This document shows positions 9,164-17,135 of a DNA stretch of 64,000 bases, one piece after another (within the stretch, counting starts at the first letter, position 1; each line of letters opens with the position of its first letter). The position numbers and the translations under genes are program-made. The stretch spans positions 1 through 64,000 of the forward strand of contig NZ_LXSQ01000016.1 in NCBI RefSeq assembly GCF_001648475.1, read 5' to 3'. Under the pieces are notes generated by a model. It saw only the letters and a program-made list of their open reading frames with translations. It was not told the origin of the DNA and did no database searches. The DNA is from Eikenella halliae. Lineage in GTDB: Bacteria; Pseudomonadota; Gammaproteobacteria; Burkholderiales; Neisseriaceae.

Positions 9164-10570
9164 ATGAACGCACAAACCCTCTACGACAAACTCTGGAACA
9201 GCCACATCGTCCGCGAAGAAGAAGACGGCACGGTGCTGCTGTATATCGACCGCCATCTGGTGCACGAAGTGACCAGCCCGCAGGCGTTTGAAGGCCTGAA
9301 AATGGCCGGCCGCAAGCTATGGCGCATCGACAGCGTGGTCTCCACCGCCGACCACAACACGCCCACCGACCATTGGGACGAAGGCATCAAAGACCCGATT
9401 TCCAAGCTGCAAGTGGACACTTTGGACAAAAACATCAAAGAATTCGGCGCGCTGGCGTATTTCCCGTTTAAAGACAAAGGCCAAGGCATCGTGCACGTGA
9501 TGGGCCCCGAACAAGGCGCGACACTGCCCGGCATGACCGTCGTCTGCGGCGACTCGCACACCAGTACCCACGGCGCGTTCGGCGCACTGGCGCACGGCAT
9601 CGGCACCAGCGAAGTGGAACACACCATGGCCACCCAGTGCATCACCGCCAAGAAGTCCAAATCCATGCTGATTGAAGTTTCAGGCCGTCTGAAACCGGGC
9701 GTAACCGCCAAAGACATCGCGCTGTATATCATCGGCCAAATCGGTACGGCGGGCGGCACGGGCTATGCCATCGAATTCGGTGGCGAAGCCATCCGCAGCC
9801 TGAGTATGGAAGGCCGCATGACCCTGTGCAACATGGCGATTGAAGCCGGCGCGCGCAGCGGCTTGGTGGCCGTGGACGACACCACAATCAACTACATCCA
9901 AGGCCGCAAATTCGCCCCCAAAGGCGCGGATTGGGACAAAGCCGTGGCCTACTGGTGCACGCTGGTGTCCGATGAAGGCGCGAAATTCGACAAAACGTAC
10001 AGATTCCGCGCCGAAGACATTGAGCCGCAGGTAACGTGGGGCACGTCGCCCGAAATGGTGCTGGGCGTGGACGGCAAAGTGCCGAATCCCGCCGACGAAG
10101 CCGACGCGGTGAAACGCGCGGGCATGGAACGCGCCTTGGAATACATGGGCCTGGCCGCCGGCACGCCGCTGAACGAAATCCCCGTGGACGTGGTGTTCAT
10201 CGGCTCGTGCACCAACAGCCGCATCGAAGATTTGCGCGAAGCCGCCGCCGTGGCCAAAGGCCGCAAAAAGGCCGACAACGTGAACCGCGTGCTGGTCGTG
10301 CCCGGCTCCGGCTTGGTGAAAGAGCAGGCGGAAAAAGAAGGCTTGGACAAAATTTTCACCGACGCGGGCTTCGAATGGCGTGAACCCGGCTGCTCCATGT
10401 GCCTGGCCATGAACGCCGACCGCCTCGCACCGAAAGAGCGCTGCGCCTCCACCTCCAACCGCAATTTTGAAGGACGGCAGGGCAACGGCGGCCGCACGCA
10501 CCTCGTCAGTCCCGCGATGGCGGCAGCGGCGGCGGTGGCCGGGCGGTTTGTGGACGTGCGGGAGTTGTAA
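9164..10570 (+). CDS. leuC: 3-isopropylmalate dehydratase large subunit
   Basis: 468 residues, full length. It isomerises 2- to 3-isopropylmalate in leucine synthesis, together with LeuD (13394). Aconitase-family features are clear: the CGDSHTSTHGAFG motif and the [4Fe-4S] cysteines in FIGSCTNSR and in PGCSMCLAMN near the C-terminus. It starts at ATG 9164 behind AAGGA. leuD and leuB follow on the same strand but are separated by many unrelated genes. It contains an exact Neisseria-type DUS, AGGCCGTCTGAA, at 9682-9693 instead of the local dialect, which suggests at least part of it came from a Neisseria-like donor. Confidence 0.97.
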   Translation: MNAQTLYDKLWNSHIVREEEDGTVLLYIDRHLVHEVTSPQAFEGLKMAGRKLWRIDSVVSTADHNTPTDHWDEGIKDPISKLQVDTLDKNIKEFGALAYFPFKDKGQGIVHVMGPEQGATLPGMTVVCGDSHTSTHGAFGALAHGIGTSEVEHTMATQCITAKKSKSMLIEVSGRLKPGVTAKDIALYIIGQIGTAGGTGYAIEFGGEAIRSLSMEGRMTLCNMAIEAGARSGLVAVDDTTINYIQGRKFAPKGADWDKAVAYWCTLVSDEGAKFDKTYRFRAEDIEPQVTWGTSPEMVLGVDGKVPNPADEADAVKRAGMERALEYMGLAAGTPLNEIPVDVVFIGSCTNSRIEDLREAAAVAKGRKKADNVNRVLVVPGSGLVKEQAEKEGLDKIFTDAGFEWREPGCSMCLAMNADRLAPKERCASTSNRNFEGRQGNGGRTHLVSPAMAAAAAVAGRFVDVREL

Positions 10571-10587
10571 TACGCGCGTGAAGGAAG

Positions 10588-10632
10588 TGCAGGCTGCTTT
10601 GGGCTGTTTTTCAGCGTTTCAGGCAGCCTGCA
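10588..10632. terminator. Hairpin built from Kingella-type DUS after leuC
   Basis: TGCAGGCTGC (10588-10597) pairs with GCAGCCTGCA (10623-10632). The motif resembles the AAGCAGCCTGCA dialect and not the local AGGCTACCTGAA. The loop is about 25 bases and there is no strong T run, so termination is uncertain. It lies 18 bp past leuC. Confidence 0.5.
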
Positions 10633-10716
10633 TTTACAGCGGTTTAAACTCATCCGTCCAAGCGGGCATTGATGCTGCCCCTTCTTTAATAAACCCACCC
10701 ACGAAAGGAAAACGCC

Positions 10717-11358
10717 ATGGGATTGGATATGCGCCCGTTGAACAAGCCGAAAGCAGGCAAAGAACAACGCTTTTACGAACTTTACCGCCTGATAACGTCA
10801 GACAATCTTCCGCCCGATCAATATGATGCGCTGTTGGAAGAATGGTTCGGCCTCGGCATACCCAGCTACGAAACCATCAACGCGCCGCAAGTGGGCAAAG
10901 ACGCACGGGCCGATGCCTGGTTGCGCGAACGATACGATGCCCACGACAGCCCGGACAAACCGCCGTTTGACGAAGTTTATGAAGATTATCGGGGCTATTA
11001 CGTCATCGAACTTGCGCCCGAACAGGACAGCGTGCCGATATACCGTGCCTTCGGGCAGGACGAAAACGTATTCCGAGGCCAGTTTTTGGCTGACTGCCAA
11101 GAGTTGATCGGCGAAGATTTGCTCAACGAAGCATGGTCGAACCACCTGGCCGAAGAAGCCGTGGACTACGCTCAACGCCTGATTGCCGCCGTTGCCCCCG
11201 CCGCTCGGCAGCACGGCTTGGAATATCTGAAAGACCAATACGAAGCGCCCGAAGCCGCGCCCGAAAGCTTGGAAAGCCAACTGCACATCGTCTATTCTTT
11301 GGCGCGCTGGCTGATGTTTTACGGCAGCCGCGGGCACGGTTACGAAGCCGATTTTTAA
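10717..11358 (+). CDS. Hypothetical cytoplasmic protein, 213 residues
   Basis: It starts at ATG 10717 behind AAAGGA. It is acidic, rich in Tyr, Asp and Glu, with no signal peptide or membrane segment. Residues about 90-105 (YEDYRGYYVIELAPEQDSVP) and the C-terminal LARWLMFYGSRGHGYEADF are distinctive, but I do not recognise the family. It is the first of a run of accessory genes between leuC and leuD, 44 bp before the next small gene. Immunity-like small proteins have this general character, but nothing here shows a toxin partner. Confidence 0.7.
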   Translation: MGLDMRPLNKPKAGKEQRFYELYRLITSDNLPPDQYDALLEEWFGLGIPSYETINAPQVGKDARADAWLRERYDAHDSPDKPPFDEVYEDYRGYYVIELAPEQDSVPIYRAFGQDENVFRGQFLADCQELIGEDLLNEAWSNHLAEEAVDYAQRLIAAVAPAARQHGLEYLKDQYEAPEAAPESLESQLHIVYSLARWLMFYGSRGHGYEADF

Positions 11359-11401
11359 CCCGCCCGCCGCAGGGGCTGCCTGAAAACCAAGGAGCGGAAC
11401 A

Positions 11402-11713
11402 ATGGACAAACCCGTGCTGAAAAACGACATCATGGCCGACGGCTCGCGCCTGTTCCTGCAACTGCCGCAAACCTGCCCGCCCTCGCGCCTGCTGTGGCGG
11501 ATTATCCGTTTCGGCGGCCTGCCCACCGCCTTTCGCCCCGATTTGGTTACAGATGAAACGTGGATGGATTTCCGCTACAAAGGCTGGAAATTCAGTATTC
11601 ACAATCCGTATGGCGAATATTGGTTCTTTGCCGAAAACAGCGAATGCCCCGAAGACATATTGCACCGCTTGGCGGAATATTTTGTCCGCCTGTCCGGCCA
11701 AGACAGCGGCTGA
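11402..11713 (+). CDS. Hypothetical protein, 103 residues
   Basis: It starts at ATG 11402 behind AAGGAGCGG, a strong RBS. Aromatic-rich segments (WMDFRYKGWKFSIHNPYGEY, FFAENSECPEDIL) suggest a small globular soluble protein. There is no signal peptide. A GGGCTGCCTGAA, one base from the Simonsiella-type DUS, precedes it. It probably shares a transcript with the gene at 10717. Function unknown. Confidence 0.7.
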   Translation: MDKPVLKNDIMADGSRLFLQLPQTCPPSRLLWRIIRFGGLPTAFRPDLVTDETWMDFRYKGWKFSIHNPYGEYWFFAENSECPEDILHRLAEYFVRLSGQDSG

Positions 11714-11810
11714 TAAGGCATTTGTTCGTTGGCATCCAATCCGTTTTCAGGTAGCCCGAAAAGCTCAGTACAGGTTGCCTTTACACCATCGCCCTTAGAA
11801 AGGAAAAATC

Positions 11811-12362
11811 ATGAAACATCGATACGCCACTTTGTTGCCGCTGTTGCTCTGCACCGGGTTTGCCCTTGCCAAAACGCCGCACCTGCTGCCGCCGCTTCGT
11901 CAAAACGTGACCATCCCCCAAGGCACGCCGATGCGTTATCAGGGTATGCACAAGGATGCGACCGATTACGCCGTGTTGGTTGGTAAGATGCGTTTGGAAG
12001 GCTGGTTGTATGCCGATTTGTTGCAAGACAACGGCCGGGCTGTGTGGAGTATAGCCTTCAAGCCCACGCCCGCCGCACGCGCCAAGCTGCCCTATATCGC
12101 CGATGACTATAACGACGCGGAAATCGAAATTATGCTGCGCCCGCCGCACCGCAACTATTTCACCCCTGCCGATTTAAGATCGATGCTGCCCGCCGCCTGG
12201 CTTCAAGGCAACCCGCGCAAAATCCGCCGCCCCGCCACGATTGAAATCAGCCGTTTGGAAATGGGCGTAGAATGCGACCAACGCAACTATAATGCCGTGG
12301 TCAACAAAATCGGTACACGGCCGCGTTCGGGCAAAATGCCGGATAACGGTGAGGAATGCTAG
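11811..12362 (+). CDS. Secreted hypothetical protein, 183 residues
   Basis: ATG at 11811 behind AAGGAAAA. The N-terminus MKHRYATLLPLLLCTGFALA is a Sec signal peptide with likely cleavage after ALA. The mature part contains YAVLVGKMRLEGWLYADLLQ and a region rich in Pro and Arg. Two cysteines (in GVECDQ and the C-terminal EEC) could pair in the periplasm. A DUS precedes it. Family not recognised. Confidence 0.7.
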   Translation: MKHRYATLLPLLLCTGFALAKTPHLLPPLRQNVTIPQGTPMRYQGMHKDATDYAVLVGKMRLEGWLYADLLQDNGRAVWSIAFKPTPAARAKLPYIADDYNDAEIEIMLRPPHRNYFTPADLRSMLPAAWLQGNPRKIRRPATIEISRLEMGVECDQRNYNAVVNKIGTRPRSGKMPDNGEEC

Positions 12363-12409
12363 CCTCAGCAGGACGATATTCCTGCCCCTGCCACAGCCTT
12401 CAGAACTTT

Positions 12410-12515
12410 TATAGTGAATTAAATTTAAATCAGGACAAGGCGACGAGCCGCAGACAGTACAGATAGTACGGCAAGGCGAAACAACGCTGTACTGGTTTAA
12501 ATGTAATTCACTATA
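12410..12515. repeat. Correia-type element (CREE) 2
   Basis: 106 bp; ends TATAGTGAATTAAATTTAAA and (imperfect) TTTAAATGTAATTCACTATA. This is the AAATTTAAA variant of the terminal repeat, shared with the elements at 24514 and 48847. Confidence 0.9.
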
Positions 12516-12579
12516 CCCCGAAGGCTACCTGAAAAAGCTAAAATAACCCGCCTCAGAAACCCAAATAACCGATTGCCTC

Positions 12580-12969
12580 ATGAAAACCCTCCTCAAAACC
12601 GCCCTCCTCCTCACCGTCCTAAGCCCCGCCCTGGCATCCGCCGGGCCGATACCGGCAGACTGCCGCACGGCGATTAACGATTTCATCACCGTGCAAAGCT
12701 TCGTGGCCGCCTGCCCGTATATAGCCGAAAGCGAAATCCGCACCAAAACCCGTATCCGCCACATCTACGAAGGCCTCGCCCGCCAAAGCGCCTGCCAAGC
12801 AGACCCTGCCGCCTTGGCCGAACTGCGCCGCAAACACCCAGCCGCCCAGGTATTCGGTGCAGACGGCAAACGCCACGCCTCCCGCGTTGAAATCTCCGCC
12901 TACTGCCGCAACCAGCGCCCGGAGCTTGCCCGAATCGTGCGCCAATACAACCCCGAAGACCACCGCTAA
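12580..12969 (+). CDS. Secreted hypothetical protein, 129 residues
   Basis: ATG at 12580. MKTLLKTALLLTVLSPALASA is a Sec signal peptide with likely cleavage after ASA. The mature protein has four cysteines (PADCRTA, VAACPYI, QSACQAD, SAYCRNQ), consistent with two disulfides in the periplasm, and is rich in Arg and Ala. It lies just after CREE 2 and a DUS, with no strong RBS. Family not recognised. Confidence 0.7.
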   Translation: MKTLLKTALLLTVLSPALASAGPIPADCRTAINDFITVQSFVAACPYIAESEIRTKTRIRHIYEGLARQSACQADPAALAELRRKHPAAQVFGADGKRHASRVEISAYCRNQRPELARIVRQYNPEDHR

Positions 12970-13101
12970 CCGGCCTGCCTGATAAAGTAAAATCCGATAA
13001 ATTCAGGCTAAATCAGCCGTCGGTCTTGCCGTTTTGGCCGATAATAAAGCCACACGAAGCAATCTTGCATCTTTCAATTTTTCACATAAGGAGCTGAAAA
13101 C

Positions 13102-13290
13102 ATGAAACACCTTCTCATCCTCGCCATTACCGCCATCGGCCTCTCCGCCTGTTCCAGCACTTGGCACGGCGTAAAAGAAGACACCGCCAACAACATCGAC
13201 CACACCCGCGAAGCCGTGCGCAAAGGCAGCAATGCCGTTGGCTGCGGCATTTCCAACGTGGGCGAGAAAATCGAAAACGCCACCGAATAA
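13102..13290 (+). CDS. Entericidin-like small lipoprotein
   Basis: 62 residues from ATG 13102 behind AAGGAG. The N-terminus ends in the lipobox LSAC (Cys17). The mature part (STWHGVKEDTANNIDHTREA ...) is short and helical, as in the EcnA/EcnB family of membrane lipoproteins linked to stationary-phase lysis and stress. No partner antidote gene is adjacent. The family call rests on size, lipobox and the W-G-V-K-x-D-x-x-x-x-I pattern. Confidence 0.8.
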   Translation: MKHLLILAITAIGLSACSSTWHGVKEDTANNIDHTREAVRKGSNAVGCGISNVGEKIENATE

Positions 13291-13393
13291 GCCAAGCATC
13301 CGGCAGGCGCTCGGCCTGCCGGAATGAAAATAACCATATAAATAAAAGGTTACATTTTTCAGGTAGCCTTTAAGCAAACCACAAAGACCCGCC

Positions 13394-14035
13394 ATGAAAG
13401 CCTTTACCCAGCTCACCGCCCTCGTTGCCCCGCTCGACCGCAATAATGTGGACACCGACGCCATCATCCCCAAACAATTCCTCAAATCCATCAAACGCAG
13501 CGGCTTCGGCGTAAACTGCTTCGACGAATGGCGTTATCTCGACCACGGCGAGCCGGGTATGGACAACAGCAAGCGCCCGCTCAATCCTGATTTTTCGCTG
13601 AATCAGCCACGCTACCAAGGCGCGCAAATCCTGCTCACGCGCAAAAACTTCGGCTGCGGCTCTTCGCGCGAGCACGCCCCTTGGGCGCTCGACGACTACG
13701 GCTTCCGCGCCGTCATCGCCCCCAGCTTTGCCGATATCTTCTTTAACAACTGCTACAAAAACGGCCTGCTGCCCATCGTGCTGACCGAAGAGCAGGTGGA
13801 ACAGCTGTTCCAAGAAACCTACGCCACCGAAGGCTATCGATTAAGCATTGATTTGGAAAAACAAACCGTAACCACGCCAAGCGGCGAAACATTCCCTTTC
13901 GACATCACCGAACACCGCAAACATTGCCTCTTAAACGGTTTGGACGAAATCGGCCTCACCCTGCAGCATGCGGACGACATCAAAGCATTTGAAGCACAGC
14001 GCCGCCAAAGCCAGCCTTGGCTGTTTAACGGTTAA
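13394..14035 (+). CDS. leuD: 3-isopropylmalate dehydratase small subunit
   Basis: 213 residues, full length. It is the swivel domain that completes LeuC. Seen: RNNVDTDAIIPKQFLK near the N-terminus and the core motif KNFGCGSSREHAPWAL. It is 2.8 kb downstream of leuC with at least five small genes between them, so leuC and leuD may be transcribed separately. A DUS lies about 35 bp upstream of the start. It is followed by AGGCAGCCTGCA, a Kingella-like DUS variant, at about 14041. Confidence 0.97.
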   Translation: MKAFTQLTALVAPLDRNNVDTDAIIPKQFLKSIKRSGFGVNCFDEWRYLDHGEPGMDNSKRPLNPDFSLNQPRYQGAQILLTRKNFGCGSSREHAPWALDDYGFRAVIAPSFADIFFNNCYKNGLLPIVLTEEQVEQLFQETYATEGYRLSIDLEKQTVTTPSGETFPFDITEHRKHCLLNGLDEIGLTLQHADDIKAFEAQRRQSQPWLFNG

Positions 14036-14108
14036 AATGGCAGGCAGCCTGCATCCCCATGCGCAGATGTCGGTTGCCGGTGTTTTTTTATTGTGCATAA
14101 AAGGAAAC

Positions 14109-14462
14109 ATGATGAAATTCAAATCTATCTATTGTTTGGCTGTCCTATCGGCTGTTACCGTGCTGCCCGCACATGCCCAAAGCGTGCGCAGCGAAGAGCA
14201 GGCGATTCGGCGCGTGTCCGAATCTGTAGCCCGCAATCAGCTGACCAGCCTGAAAACCGAATGCCTGATGTTTATGGCCGAGAAAACCAGAACTGGCTAC
14301 AGGGTGGACGTGCGCGAAAAACACAATGCCCAATGCGGCGGCGACCCGACAACCGCTCCGCGTCTGTTCAGTTATGAAATCGACCGGCGCAGCGGCAAAA
14401 TGAAAACCGATGCCGCCGCGCCCAATGGCGAATGGACGGGCGAATACCGCGCTATTGATTGA
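14109..14462 (+). CDS. Secreted hypothetical protein, 117 residues
   Basis: Start at ATG 14109 behind AAAGGAAA. A longer frame from 13968 overlaps leuD and is rejected. MMKFKSIYCLAVLSAVTVLPAHA is a signal peptide with likely cleavage after AHA. The mature part has two cysteines (TECLMFM, NAQCGGD) and a C-terminal DRRSGKMKTD ... GEWTGEYRAID. Function unknown. Confidence 0.7.
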   Translation: MMKFKSIYCLAVLSAVTVLPAHAQSVRSEEQAIRRVSESVARNQLTSLKTECLMFMAEKTRTGYRVDVREKHNAQCGGDPTTAPRLFSYEIDRRSGKMKTDAAAPNGEWTGEYRAID

Positions 14463-14469
14463 AAATAAT

Positions 14470-14513
14470 GTGCAGGCTGCTTTTCCATTGCCAAAAAGCA
14501 GCCTGCACTTTTT
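14470..14513. terminator. Perfect hairpin terminator from Kingella-type DUS
   Basis: GTGCAGGCTGCTTTT pairs with AAAAGCAGCCTGCAC around a short loop and is followed by TTTTT. The right arm contains AAGCAGCCTGCA, a different DUS dialect from the rest of the window. It overlaps the upstream region of the next gene. Confidence 0.8.
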
Positions 14514-14528
14514 ACGGAGGTCTGATTG

Positions 14529-14891
14529 ATGCGCCTGTGGCACCAATCCCTTATCCCCCAACTCCCCCACGCCCAACTGCTCGGCCAACACCGCGAATGC
14601 GCCGCCCTGCGCGGCAACGGCTGGGGCCGGCCGCATGCCACCGTAAACTACGTCTTCGCCCACAGCCCCTATCTGCTCTATGCCTATCACGCCCTCATCA
14701 TGGACGAAATGCAGCAGCGCGGCTACCGGCCTGATCCCGCGTGGCGCGATAAAAACCATCGCGGCAACACCTGCCCGCCCTATCCCGATTTGGCGGAAGA
14801 GCCTGTCGGCAACCCGATTTATGCCGAACACGACGATGATTACCTTGCCGAATGCTTGGCGAATCTACGCAGTAAAGGTATAGCCATCTAA
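14529..14891 (+). CDS. Pyrimidine-dimer glycosylase-type protein (Pyr_excise / TIGR02328-like)
   Basis: 120 residues. ATG at 14529 follows GGAGG by 8 bases, so it is preferred over the in-frame TTG at 14526. The opening MRLWHQSLIPQLPHAQLLGQ and the central NGWGRPHATVNYVF match the small family related to T4 endonuclease V, from memory. Such proteins excise UV dimers or are annotated without function. It stands alone behind the hairpin at 14470. Confidence 0.75.
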   Translation: MRLWHQSLIPQLPHAQLLGQHRECAALRGNGWGRPHATVNYVFAHSPYLLYAYHALIMDEMQQRGYRPDPAWRDKNHRGNTCPPYPDLAEEPVGNPIYAEHDDDYLAECLANLRSKGIAI

Positions 14892-14911
14892 ACAGCTGCT
14901 TAACCCACCCA

Positions 14912-15002
14912 CTTTTAGCTTCGCAGACACCTCTCTCTCATTTTAGCTTCGCAAAACTCTGCTCTTGCTCATTTTAGCTTCGCAGAAGTTCGCTGCGCTC
15001 AC
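14912..15002 (+). repeat. Three imperfect tandem copies of a TTTTAGCTTCGCA unit
   Basis: TTTTAGCTTCGCA occurs at about 14912, 14940 and 14971, at roughly 28-31 bp spacing, each followed by a diverged tail (GACACCTCT, AAACTCTGC, GAAGTTCGC). It fills the gap between the Pyr_excise gene and the DUF2625 gene. Function not known. Confidence 0.7.
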
Positions 15003-15018
15003 TTTCAGGTAGCCTTAT

Positions 15019-15686
15019 ATGAAAACACTAGCCGACCTCATCAATACTGCCGACCCCGCATGGCCGCTGATTCAAGAATGGCTTGCCGAAGCCGCCAATC
15101 CCGTGGAAATCCTGCCGCGCAACCCCGCCGCCGCAGAAGCCGAACTGGTGAAAACCCAAGTAAGCACCCGTTCCGTGATGGGTGCGGTGGTGTATGAAAC
15201 CGGCGGCATCCTCATCGACCACGGCTGGCTGCGCATCCTGGGCTCGGGCAGCCCCCGCCTGCCGCGCGGACTGGAAAGCTGGAATCTCGGCCGCACACAA
15301 TCCAAACCTGCCGCACCTGCTCCTTATTACCTGATTGCCGATGATGCCGCCGGCGGCTATTTCGCCCTCAACGGCGGCGGATTGGACGGCACGCCCGGCA
15401 ACGTGTTCTACCTGCCGCCTGACACTCTCGAATGGGAAGACTGCGAAAAAGGCTATGGCGATTTTTGCATTGGGCATTAGTAGGCGACCTGCAGATGTAT
15501 TATGAGAACCTACGCTGGCAAAATTGGCGCAAAGAAATCCGCAATTTGAGTAGCGACAGCGTTTATACGTTCTTTCCATTTTTATGTACCGAAGAAGGTG
15601 GCGACATAAACCAATTCAGCCGCAAGCCTATCGCCATTGCCGAACATTATGCTTCCACTTTAGATTTACAAAAATCTATCCTGTAA
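15019..15686 (+). pseudogene. DUF2625-family gene broken by a 1-base frameshift
   Basis: Two overlapping frames make one protein. Frame 1 (15019-15480) has the DUF2625 start (MKTLADLINTADPAWPLIQE), GGILIDHGWLRILGSG and EWEDCEKGYGDF, then a shadow tail CIGH and a stop. The family sequence continues in the next frame: FLHWALVGDLQMYYENLRW ... FFPFLCTEEGG, ending at 15686. A run of five T at 15462-15466 should be six. One missing T explains the break. It could be a real null, slippage or a sequencing error. A DUS lies just upstream of the start. Function of the family is unknown. Confidence 0.85.
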
Positions 15687-15776
15687 GGAATGCTTTTTCA
15701 GACGACTTTTTTATCAAAGCCAAATTTGGCGGGAAATATAACCTGAGATATATAAAACCATTCACTCACGACCACC

Positions 15777-16502
15777 ATGAAAAAAATTATCCTGCTCCCT
15801 ATACTTTTTATCAGCCTCGCCACACATGCAGAATTCTCAGAAATTCAAGATCCTGACGGATACAGCAACTTACGCGAAAAACCGAACGCCCAAAGCCGAA
15901 TCCTGACCAAAATTCCAAACGGCACTCATGTTTATACCCCCGAGATGGACGGAAAGCTTTATTTAGAACACGGTTGGCAGATGACCTACGATTTGCGCGG
16001 CACAAAAAGCCTGGATGGCTGGGTGCATACTTCGCGACTGATTCCGTTGTCGCGTTATGAAAGCATCCCCGTTACGGCTACTGCCGACGGCTTTACCTGC
16101 CAAAAAAACGGCATGGGCGTGAGCATTAAATCGGAACGTTTCAACTATAATAAAGAAAAACATCTGTTTACACACGATCAATACGGACTTTCCCATTATC
16201 GAGGAAAAGAAATGTTCGGCACCGACGGTACAATTCCATTCAGCCACTATCGTGAAATTGCCTTTTTCCGCAACGGTAAAACACAAATCGCCCCCCGAGC
16301 CCAATATGACCACCTGTTCAACCCATATTTTGAAAAGGCAGGCGATAATACGCAACTGAGCCACTGTTACTACCGCGCGAAAGACGACACCCTTTTCTTA
16401 ACGACCGTCATCGGAGATGGTGCCGCCTATACCGAAGTCTTATTTGTCTTCCGGCAAGGCATCTTGAAGAACGTATTGGCTTCGCTACACCCTGAGGTTT
16501 AA
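15777..16502 (+). CDS. Secreted SH3-domain protein
   Basis: 241 residues from ATG 15777. MKKIILLPILFISLATHA is a signal peptide with likely cleavage after THA. Residues about 27-90 look like a bacterial SH3 fold (GYSNLREKPNAQSRILTKIP, then LDGWVHTSRL). The rest is unfamiliar. The gene is AT-richer than its neighbours. An imperfect Neisseria-type DUS (TTCAGACGACTT, about 15697) lies before it and an exact one (16505-16516) just after it, which suggests import from a Neisseria-type donor. Confidence 0.75.
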   Translation: MKKIILLPILFISLATHAEFSEIQDPDGYSNLREKPNAQSRILTKIPNGTHVYTPEMDGKLYLEHGWQMTYDLRGTKSLDGWVHTSRLIPLSRYESIPVTATADGFTCQKNGMGVSIKSERFNYNKEKHLFTHDQYGLSHYRGKEMFGTDGTIPFSHYREIAFFRNGKTQIAPRAQYDHLFNPYFEKAGDNTQLSHCYYRAKDDTLFLTTVIGDGAAYTEVLFVFRQGILKNVLASLHPEV

Positions 16503-16504
16503 TT

Positions 16505-16516
16505 TTCAGACGGCCT
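16505..16516 (-). other. Neisseria-dialect DUS
   Basis: TTCAGACGGCCT is the exact reverse complement of AGGCCGTCTGAA, a Neisseria uptake sequence. It sits just past the SH3 gene in a genome that otherwise uses AGGCTACCTGAA. Confidence 0.9.
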
Positions 16517-16537
16517 TTTTATCTCTTTCTGCAAAAC

Positions 16538-17005
16538 ATGATTACCGACACCATCACCAACGCCGCCCGCTACGCCGCGCTGCACCCCGACTTTGCCGAA
16601 GCCTTCCGCCTGCTGCAAAGCCTGGATTTTGCCGCCCTGCCCGACGGCCAAGTGCCGTGCGGCAACCCGAATATCCGCCTCTTCATTCAAACCGAAACCC
16701 TGCGCGCACGCGAAGCCGCCCTGCCCGAAGCGCATTTAAACCACATCGATATCCAAGTGCCGTTAAACGGCAGGGAAACCTACGGCTGGATAGACCGCAG
16801 CCGCCTGCAACACGGCCAAGGCTATAACGAAGAGCGCGACATCGAATTTTTCCGCTGCACGCCGGAAACATGGTTTGATTTGGAAATAGGCGAATTTGCC
16901 CTCTTCTTCCCCAACGACGGCCACGCCCCGCTGGTGGGCACGCCCGGGCAAACCATCCGCAAGGCCGTGTTTAAAATCCGAAGCGCAGATTGCCGCATTG
17001 AGTAA
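16538..17005 (+). CDS. YhcH/YjgK/YiaL (TabA/DUF386) family protein
   Basis: 155 residues, the family's usual length (about 150). The core WIDRSRLQHGQGYNEERDIE plus EIGEFALFFPNDGHAPLVG and the C-terminal RKAVFKI match this family of cupin-like proteins linked to sugar metabolism and, in E. coli TabA, biofilm and toxin responses. The His in DGHAP and the Glu residues would be metal ligands in the cupin. No sugar operon surrounds it here. Confidence 0.85.
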   Translation: MITDTITNAARYAALHPDFAEAFRLLQSLDFAALPDGQVPCGNPNIRLFIQTETLRAREAALPEAHLNHIDIQVPLNGRETYGWIDRSRLQHGQGYNEERDIEFFRCTPETWFDLEIGEFALFFPNDGHAPLVGTPGQTIRKAVFKIRSADCRIE

Positions 17006-17135
17006 ATTTTTTCAGGTAGCCTTTATTGCTTCCGCCATCAGACACCATAATAAAATCAAATAACGCACACCCCCATTTTCAGGTAGCCTTCAGGCCGCCC
17101 GGATAAGCATTTCATAACAACAAAGGAATCGGAAA

